From Allium sativum (lineage: Eukaryota; Streptophyta; Magnoliopsida; Asparagales; Amaryllidaceae), in NCBI GenBank assembly GCA_030737875.1, contig CM060924.1, positions 149,166,197 to 149,230,196 of the forward strand: 64,000 nt of DNA, in the 5' to 3' direction. Of this stretch, positions 58,721-64,000 are shown piece after piece; position 1 is the stretch's first letter, and every line of letters begins with the position of its first letter. The position numbers were made by a program, and so were the translations under genes. The notes under the pieces were generated by a model. It was not told where the DNA came from, did not search any database, and was given only the letters and a program-made list of their open reading frames with translations.

Positions 58721-59629
58721 TTAAAAAGTGAAACCACAAGAGAAAAATAAGTGATCAATATGCTCCTCACCAGTAAAACAAAAGCAACACTTGCAATCAA
58801 ATATAATATTCTTTCTTTTCAAAAGCTCAATCGTATTAAGCTTCTTATGAATGATCAACCACATAAGAAACTTAGCTTTGGGAGGAGAATTTGACTTCCA
58901 TAAGAATTTAAAAGGATATGTAGAAACACCAGAGAAACTAATAAAATTATACATAGAGTTAACCGTATAAACTAGTTTCTTATCTAAGCTCCAACAAAGA
59001 GAATCTCCATGCTCATCCAAGTTGTACAATGCTAACTTAGCTTTAAGTAAGGCCAATTGTCTTAACAAATCTTCTTCTAAAATGTTATCAAAGGAAAACA
59101 CCCATGGTGGGTCTAGATCCACACTATAAACATCTATAATAAATGCATTCTTAAAATTACAATTATCATAAATCTTATTAAATTCAATTTTGAGTGGCAC
59201 ACTAGAAATCCAAGGATCATGCCAAAAATAAGTAAGGTCACCTGAATGAACAATAACTTTACAACCTAATTTAAAAAAGCCATAACAATTCAAAACAGAT
59301 TTCCAAAAATGTGACAGTCTATTAACCCATACACCACTGTTCCCAGTAATAAACTCCCCTCTTGAATAATAAGATTTAACTACGATAGCCTTCCATGATG
59401 CCATCACATCAGGACTTCTAAATTTCCATAGCCATTTAACAAGCATGGATGAATTAAAATTATATAAATTTAAAATTCCCAAACCCCCATCTTTTTTAGG
59501 CTTACAACACATGTCCCAATTGACTAAGCATTTATAACCTCTACCCAAAGAAACCCTATTCCAAAGAAATTTACGCCTAATCCTATCTATCTTTTCTACG
59601 ACCCATAATGGAAATCGATGTACGACCAT
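58721..59629 (-). CDS. LINE ORF2, region after RT with zf-RVT domain
   Basis: The ORF is 302 residues. It begins in the conserved VHRFPLWVVEKIDRIRRKFLW block that follows plant LINE reverse transcriptases. It carries CCKPKKDGGLGILNLYNFN, then a tryptophan-rich middle, and ends with the zf-RVT-type domain: SLDKKLVYTVNSMY, FLWKSNSPPKAKFLMWLIIH and the cysteine cluster CKCCFCFTGEEHIDHLFFSC. It is separated from the RT piece by about 110 bp in which the protein continues in a third frame, with frameshifts near 59640 and 59755 (a T run). Confidence 0.93.
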   Translation of the reverse strand: MVVHRFPLWVVEKIDRIRRKFLWNRVSLGRGYKCLVNWDMCCKPKKDGGLGILNLYNFNSSMLVKWLWKFRSPDVMASWKAIVVKSYYSRGEFITGNSGVWVNRLSHFWKSVLNCYGFFKLGCKVIVHSGDLTYFWHDPWISSVPLKIEFNKIYDNCNFKNAFIIDVYSVDLDPPWVFSFDNILEEDLLRQLALLKAKLALYNLDEHGDSLCWSLDKKLVYTVNSMYNFISFSGVSTYPFKFLWKSNSPPKAKFLMWLIIHKKLNTIELLKRKNIIFDCKCCFCFTGEEHIDHLFFSCGFTF

Positions 59630-59738
59630 CCAGTATGAAGGAATAGCCGAAGCACCGAATTGACTAGAACTGATCTACCTGCTCTAGAAAGGAATCGGTT
59701 ATTCCAACTAAGTAATCTATTGTTAATCTTATCAATGA

Positions 59739-60443
59739 TCACAACCCAATCTTCTTTTTTAAGCTTCGAAGGTCAATCTTAAACCCTAAGTAATCCAAAG
59801 GAAATTTCATAATAGAGCAATTTAAGGTATTAGCGACCAATGTCTCCAATTTATTAACATCATTAAAGACCATCACCGCACTTTTATCAAAATTAATCCT
59901 AAGTCCAGATAACATTTCAAAACAGTATAGTATAAACTTAAGCGTAATTATATGCTTAGGCAAGTTTGAAGAAAATAATAATGTATCATCTGCAAATTGA
60001 AGGATAGATAATTCATTATTAAATTCCTTATTCCCAACACTACCAAGTACCCCTAGTCTGCCCGCTCTCTTAATTATTCTCGAGAAGACATCTACTGCTA
60101 AATTAAACAGAAAAGGCGATAGGGGGTCTCCTTGTCTAAGGCCCCTCTTAGATTGAATCTTCTTTCCCACTACCCCGTTAACAACAATATTAGAGCAACC
60201 AGACCTTAGCAATAATAAGATCCAGTTGATCCATCTGACACTAAAACCTCTAGCAAGACTTAGTTCGCATATGAAATCCCAATCAATTGAGTCAAATGCC
60301 TTCTCAAAATCTAACTTTAAAATGGTACAAGTAATGTTGTTCTTACAACAGACATTAATGTATTCCTGTACCGCTGCCACTCCATCAACTATATTCCTAC
60401 CTTTAGTGAAGGCAGTTTGAGAACAATCAATAAGATCATTCAT
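59739..60443 (-). CDS. LINE reverse transcriptase core
   Basis: The ORF is 234 residues from the first ATG, but the same frame is open upstream to about 60650 (GELRLGSFNFANVILIHK, DFRPISLINVSIKIISKLLA). RT motifs appear in order: QTAFTKGRNIVDGV, the palm Asp in LKLDFEKAFDSIDWDF, GLRQGDPLSPFLFNLAVD, and the catalytic FADDTLLF. This is the non-LTR (L1-type) RT that copies RNA at a nicked target. A one-base loss near 60655 breaks it from the preceding DKAPGPDGLSVNF motif, and a shift near 59755 cuts its end. Confidence 0.95.
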   Translation of the reverse strand: MNDLIDCSQTAFTKGRNIVDGVAAVQEYINVCCKNNITCTILKLDFEKAFDSIDWDFICELSLARGFSVRWINWILLLLRSGCSNIVVNGVVGKKIQSKRGLRQGDPLSPFLFNLAVDVFSRIIKRAGRLGVLGSVGNKEFNNELSILQFADDTLLFSSNLPKHIITLKFILYCFEMLSGLRINFDKSAVMVFNDVNKLETLVANTLNCSIMKFPLDYLGFKIDLRSLKKKIGL

Positions 60444-61088
60444 CCTAGTACTCAGCCTGTTAGCTAAAAGTTTAGAAATGATCTTAATAGAAACATTAAT
60501 GAGAGAGATAGGCCTAAAATCCTTTAGAGAATTTGCTCCCTCTCTCTTATGAATAAGTATGACGTTAGCAAAGTTAAAACTACCTAATCGTAGTTCTCCA
60601 CTATAAAATTCATCAAATAAATTTATAATATCATACTTTAAGACTTCCCAAAATTGCTTATAAAATTAACAGATAAACCATCTGGACCAGGAGCTTTGTC
60701 ACTAGGCATATCACTAATAGCCTTCCAAATCTCCTGCTTAGAAAAAGGTTCATCTAAACTATCAAGATTAAACCTATTTTCATATGGATATAACTCATTC
60801 CATCTAACGTTAATTCTCCTCTTAATCTTAAATCCAAAAATCTACTTATAGTAATTGGTAAAAGCTTCATTTAAATCCTTTTGTACATTCAATTCAACAT
60901 TATTAACAATAATAGAATGAATCATATTATCACGTCTCCTCTTATTCGCCACACTATGAAAAAATTTAGTGTTATTATTCCCTTCCTTAATCCATTGTAT
61001 ACGAGACCTTTGTCTCCACATGACCTCTTCTTTTTCTAAAATCTGTTTGAGATCTTGTCTAAGGGTACAATATTTGTCCTTCTCACTG
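60444..61088 (-). pseudogene. LINE ORF2, N-terminal side of RT, broken
   Basis: In pieces this encodes the linker between endonuclease and RT: KFFHSVANKRRRDNM-like text near 60915-60970, then the PGPDGL motif near 60680-60700. Several frame breaks are present (near 60655 and 60845). It stops abruptly at 61088, where partial LTR sequence begins, so the endonuclease half is absent. Confidence 0.85.
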
Positions 61089-61436
61089 GAAATTAGATTG
61101 CATGCGATTAATTATTCCAAACAAGGATGCTCATCAAACTCCCAAGGCAACAAAGGATGAAATCTTCCAAATTGATCTTTTCTTGGCAATAAATCAATTA
61201 GAAATTCTTCTAATAGGAAATTGAAAAATGAATGTTCTGAAGTGATTTCAATGACTACTCCTGAAATGTCTATTAGTGAATACCATACATACACATGAAT
61301 ATGTATATATATAATATAACACTAATTAATATTCTTCATGGCAAAGGGCCAGTGTGAACGCGTTCCGTTTCTTTGGCAAAAAGTGAGATCGACGGGGATC
61401 GAACTCGGGTCTCTCAATACAAATTTTTATGCAATA
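61089..61436 (-). mobile_element. Partial Tat-like LTR (R2)
   Basis: AAATTAGATTGCATGCGATT through CTCGGGTCTCTCA matches R1 at 57443-57782 and R3 at 62585-62927. Its left edge abuts the LINE and its right edge stops just before the tRNA-like A box. There it meets AT-rich internal sequence (TACTAGGCTTGGCAA). It could be the remains of the 3' LTR of the small element whose primer site is at 61884. Confidence 0.88.
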
Positions 61437-61908
61437 TACTAGGCTTGGCAAACTCAAACATAATATAAAAGAAACTAAGTTAACAATTAAAACAAGGACA
61501 ACTCAGCACTAAACTATGTAAATAACCACGCACTCAACAGATCAAGCCATGCAAATCTCAACCATTCAACACAAAGGAAAAGTCCTTGGTAAAAATCCAG
61601 TCAAAGCCCCAAAGGATTAGTAAAAAAAAATCACCTCTATCTCGTACAAAAACAGATCGCGCCAATATTTCCGACTTTTTTTTTCTTTTTTCGCTACGGC
61701 TCTTGCTTTTGATCTCATTCAATTTTTTTTTCCTTTTTTTTTGGAAGCAATTGAAAAAAAAAAGGAAAAACAAAAACAACAAACAAAAAAAAAATAGAGA
61801 AAAAACTAAACTAAAAAGTGGCAAAAAACAACTAGACCAACTAAATAGACCCAATAACTATTAAAAAAAATAGTGCAGCGCAAGTCCCCGACAACGGCGC
61901 CAAAAACT
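61437..61908 (-). mobile_element. Tat-like internal stretch with primer site
   Basis: The minus strand reads TGGCGCCGTTGTCGGGGAC at 61884-61902, a primer-binding site of tRNA-Asp type as used by Athila/Tat elements (one change from the consensus). It lies six bases from LTR R3. The following 450 bp are A/T-run-rich leader-like sequence without gag. Two overlapping ORFs at 61558-61864, one per strand, are homopolymer artefacts. Confidence 0.8.
61884..61902 (-). other. Primer-binding site, tRNA-Asp type
   Basis: TGGCGCCGTTGTCGGGGAC on the minus strand is the reverse complement of a tRNA-Asp 3' end (CGGCAACGGCGCCA pattern) with one substitution. Confidence 0.85.
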
Positions 61909-62396
61909 TGATCGTCGCTAATCTATGAATTAGAAAAGCGTGAATTTTAAATTAAATACTGCAAGCGTACAGGTGTGTAGCATACAGGTCGGACACAGGG
62001 AGGTGTAATTAAAAATTATTATTTATTTCTTCTTGGGCGTGTTAGACGAAGCTTGGAGTTGTTGTTTTTTATGTTGTTGAAATTACTCTGAATCTAATCA
62101 GTATCAAATTCAACAATTGAAAAGAAAAGGAACAATTACTAGAAAAAGAGAATAACAACTAGAACAATAAAAGAAATTAAAAGTAGGATTCCTGTTGAAA
62201 GTAATCAACAGTGAATCGCTAACAAGCTGTAGTAAATGACAATAACAATATGCATTCTACCCAAACCTAATTATGTAGATAACACAAATTGTTATGAAAT
62301 TAAAATAACAATAAAACTAGAAAAGAAAATACTTTTATTAGAACAAAAGAGAATACAGGATAGAAAAATGAATGCCATTTACAATGGGACATCATG

Positions 62397-62407
62397 TATA
62401 TTTATAG
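62397..62407 (-). promoter_or_regulatory. TATA box of LTR R3
   Basis: CTATAAATATA on the minus strand lies about 730 bp from the LTR start, at the same place as in R1. Confidence 0.65.
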
Positions 62408-62879
62408 AGATGTAGACCAAATCCTAATCAAATCAATGACTAAATGGCCCTCTTTTCTCAAGAAGTAATATCATATCTCTTGCCTTCCTTGACTAGGCTG
62501 TTTGGAAATAATTCTTTTAAGAATATCTGATGCATATCTTGGTGAATATCTTCCAAATCCTCCGTATGGCTAGTTGATTGGTAATTAGATTGCATGCGAT
62601 TAATTATTCCAAACAAGGATGCTCATCAAACTCCCAAGGCAACAAAGGATGAAATCTTCAAAATTGATCTTTTCTTGGCAATAAATCAATCAGAAATTCT
62701 TCTAATTGGAAATTGAAAAATGAATGTTCTGAAGTGATTTCCATGACTACTCCTGAAATGTCTATTAGTGAATATCATACATACACATGAATATGTATAT
62801 ATATAATATAACACTAATTATTATTCTTCATGGCAAAGGGCCAGTGTGAACGCGTTCCGTTTCTTTGGCAAAAAATGAG

Positions 62880-62942
62880 CTCGACGGGGATCGAACTCGG
62901 GTCTCTCAGTACAAATTTCTGTGCAATTACCAGTGAGCTACA
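62880..62942 (-). other. tRNA-derived (SINE-like) A and B boxes in LTR R3
   Basis: The B box GAGTTCGATCC is at 62888-62898 and the A box TAGCTCACTGGTAA is at 62927-62940, on the minus strand. Sequence and spacing are the same as in R1. Confidence 0.5.
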
Positions 62943-63133
62943 ACGTATTTTGTAATTGAGATGGCTTTAATACGGGGAAGTAGCTTTTTATCTGTAGTTG
63001 GCCTTTAATTTGAAACGAAGGAGGCATTTCTTGACAACCTGTAAAAACACACAAAAGTACCCAAAGTATCATTTATTTATTTACAAAAGATAAAATATAA
63101 GAGCATAAAATAAACACATTTCTATGTTAATCA

Positions 63134-64000
63134 AATACACCCACACTTATCTTTTACTCGTCCTCGAGTAAAAAGAAAATGAAAAATTAACTAGATAGGT
63201 CGCACTTTCGTAGGAAACACGATTGCATTGAGCGTATGCAACAAGCCGTTAAACCTCTAGGTGTCCCTAATAGGACGAGTGGTATCTCGTGAGGGTTTTC
63301 GGCGGATACTACCCACAAAATCCAAATGCAGTATGCCATGATTCTATTGAAACTACATGAATGCAATGGACATAAGCAAATAAAAATGAAAAATGAAAAC
63401 ACGACTTATTTCAGGAAAGTGGTACAACAAATTAAATGAACAATTTCTAATCAGTTGGTTTTATTTTAGATACCTCAACTTGTCACAAATTTTCAATATA
63501 AATCAAGTTTTCAAATGTTAAATTCCAGTTTGGCCAGTTAGTTCGGTCGATAACATAGTGCAGCCATGAAATAAATTCTTAGTTTGCTTGGCACAGTTTG
63601 TAAAGTGGTATTCTAATTTCTCAAGTATTGGCTAGTCAAATCAATAAGGTCAAGAAGTGTTTGGGCATCGTCGCTTATTCTTAAATCTATAAAATTTTAA
63701 AATTTATGATTAAGTACATACACCTAACTTAGAAGACCAAGGTTTACCACCCATGCACTGCCTCGCGGACTAACGGAGAGTGGGTAAAGAGCTCGGCGGA
63801 TTGTGCAGGCCGACTTTGACTTTTTCAACAACGTGTCGGAAATCCTTAGGTGTCCAATCTCATAAAATGAGACCAAGATATTCCAACGCTGACTTTGTCA
63901 ACAACGTGTCGGATAGAGCTTGGCGGGTTTGCACACCAACGCTCGATATACAAGCAATGTTGGATACCCTTGGATTACTATTATTATTATTGAAAATATA
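63134..64000 (-). mobile_element. Tat-like 3' internal region, runs off the window
   Basis: Next to the LTR is the polypurine-like AAGTGTGGGTGTATT (63134-63148, minus strand), then CTCGAGGACGAGTAAAAGAT, a motif usual before the 3' LTR of Athila/Tat elements. Beyond it is non-coding sequence with imperfect direct repeats of CAACAACGTGTCGGA (63825 and 63908). No pol coding is reached before the window ends. Confidence 0.65.

Larger units (their letters stand above)
58440..61088 (-). mobile_element. L1-type LINE, 5'-truncated and frame-broken
   Basis: Minus-strand pieces of one ORF2 occur in order. A linker with an EEVMWRQRSRIQWIKEGNNN-type motif lies at about 60960-61088. The finger/palm region and reverse transcriptase reach down to 59739, the thumb/connection region runs to 58721, and the C-terminal WFIWLERNQRF segment is near 58570. 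The endonuclease and ORF1 are missing. The right edge at 61088 abuts a partial LTR. Stops and frameshifts at several places make it inactive. Confidence 0.92.
61909..63133 (-). mobile_element. Complete Tat-like LTR (R3), 1,225 bp
   Basis: It starts TGATCGTCGC and ends GTTAATCA, like R1. A primer site lies beyond its inner end (61884-61902). A polypurine-like AAGTGTGGGTGTATT lies before its start on the minus strand (63134-63148). The LTR thus looks like the 3' LTR of an element extending right and the 5' LTR of one extending left. The TATA box is at 62397-62407. Tandem element copies sharing one LTR are the likely explanation. Confidence 0.9.

Noticed and set aside
61558..61864. Lys/Phe-rich ORFs on both strands
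   Set aside because: They are homopolymer-run translations in a retroelement leader. Both strands are open by composition alone.
56766..63133. R1 and R3 as the two LTRs of one 6.4-kb element
   Set aside because: R1 has its own exact ACACT duplication on both sides, so it is an independent solo LTR.

Overview
This window is nuclear DNA from a flowering plant, most likely a eudicot. It is AT-rich and made almost entirely of plant transposable elements: Ty3/gypsy-type LTR elements of chromovirus (Tekay/Del) and Tat/Athila style, a Ty1/copia element, CACTA, Mutator, an L1-type LINE and AT microsatellites. I could not name the species. No intact host gene is visible. The only host-like pieces are one possible first exon near 3.5-3.7 kb and a decayed multi-exon coding remnant inside the CACTA element.

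Layout. 1-1018 is the edge of a leftward LTR. 1873-3128 is a solo LTR with target duplication ATCAC. About 3.9-9.73 kb holds two tail fragments of one giant rightward LTR family (called B here), with a 14-bp-based minisatellite. 9733-55889 is one leftward gypsy derivative (E). It has a truncated 3' LTR, an internal region of only about 0.24 kb between primer site and polypurine tract, and a 4.9-kb 5' LTR split by a 40-kb CACTA element (10952-50995, perfect 29-bp inverted ends, target duplication ATT). The CACTA contains solo LTR B (13183-32279, GTATT), which is itself split by element A (16586-29753, GTTAA, two 6.05-6.08-kb LTRs around a 1.03-kb gene-free interior). It also contains solo LTR C (32397-38956, TATTG), a 1.1-kb Mutator-type element (40761-41884) and a young copia element (43719-48969, GAGTA). 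Subtracting the nested insertions leaves an ancestral CACTA of about 8-9 kb. Its remaining sequence has subterminal repeats and spliced-looking exons.

Right of 55889 is a fragment of an A-like LTR. It is followed by a solo Tat-like LTR (56766-57990, ACACT), a broken LINE (about 58.4-61.09 kb, leftward), a partial LTR, a Tat-like internal stretch with a tRNA-Asp-type primer site, a complete 1225-bp LTR (61909-63133), and more Tat-like internal DNA to the window edge.

Order of events inferred from nesting and repeat divergence: A-like LTR, then E, then CACTA, then B, then A. C, the Mutator element and copia entered CACTA independently. The recurring theme is gene-free elements whose very long LTRs dwarf their interiors and carry their own tandem arrays. 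Boundaries are exact wherever a target duplication is quoted. Ages and family names are inference.
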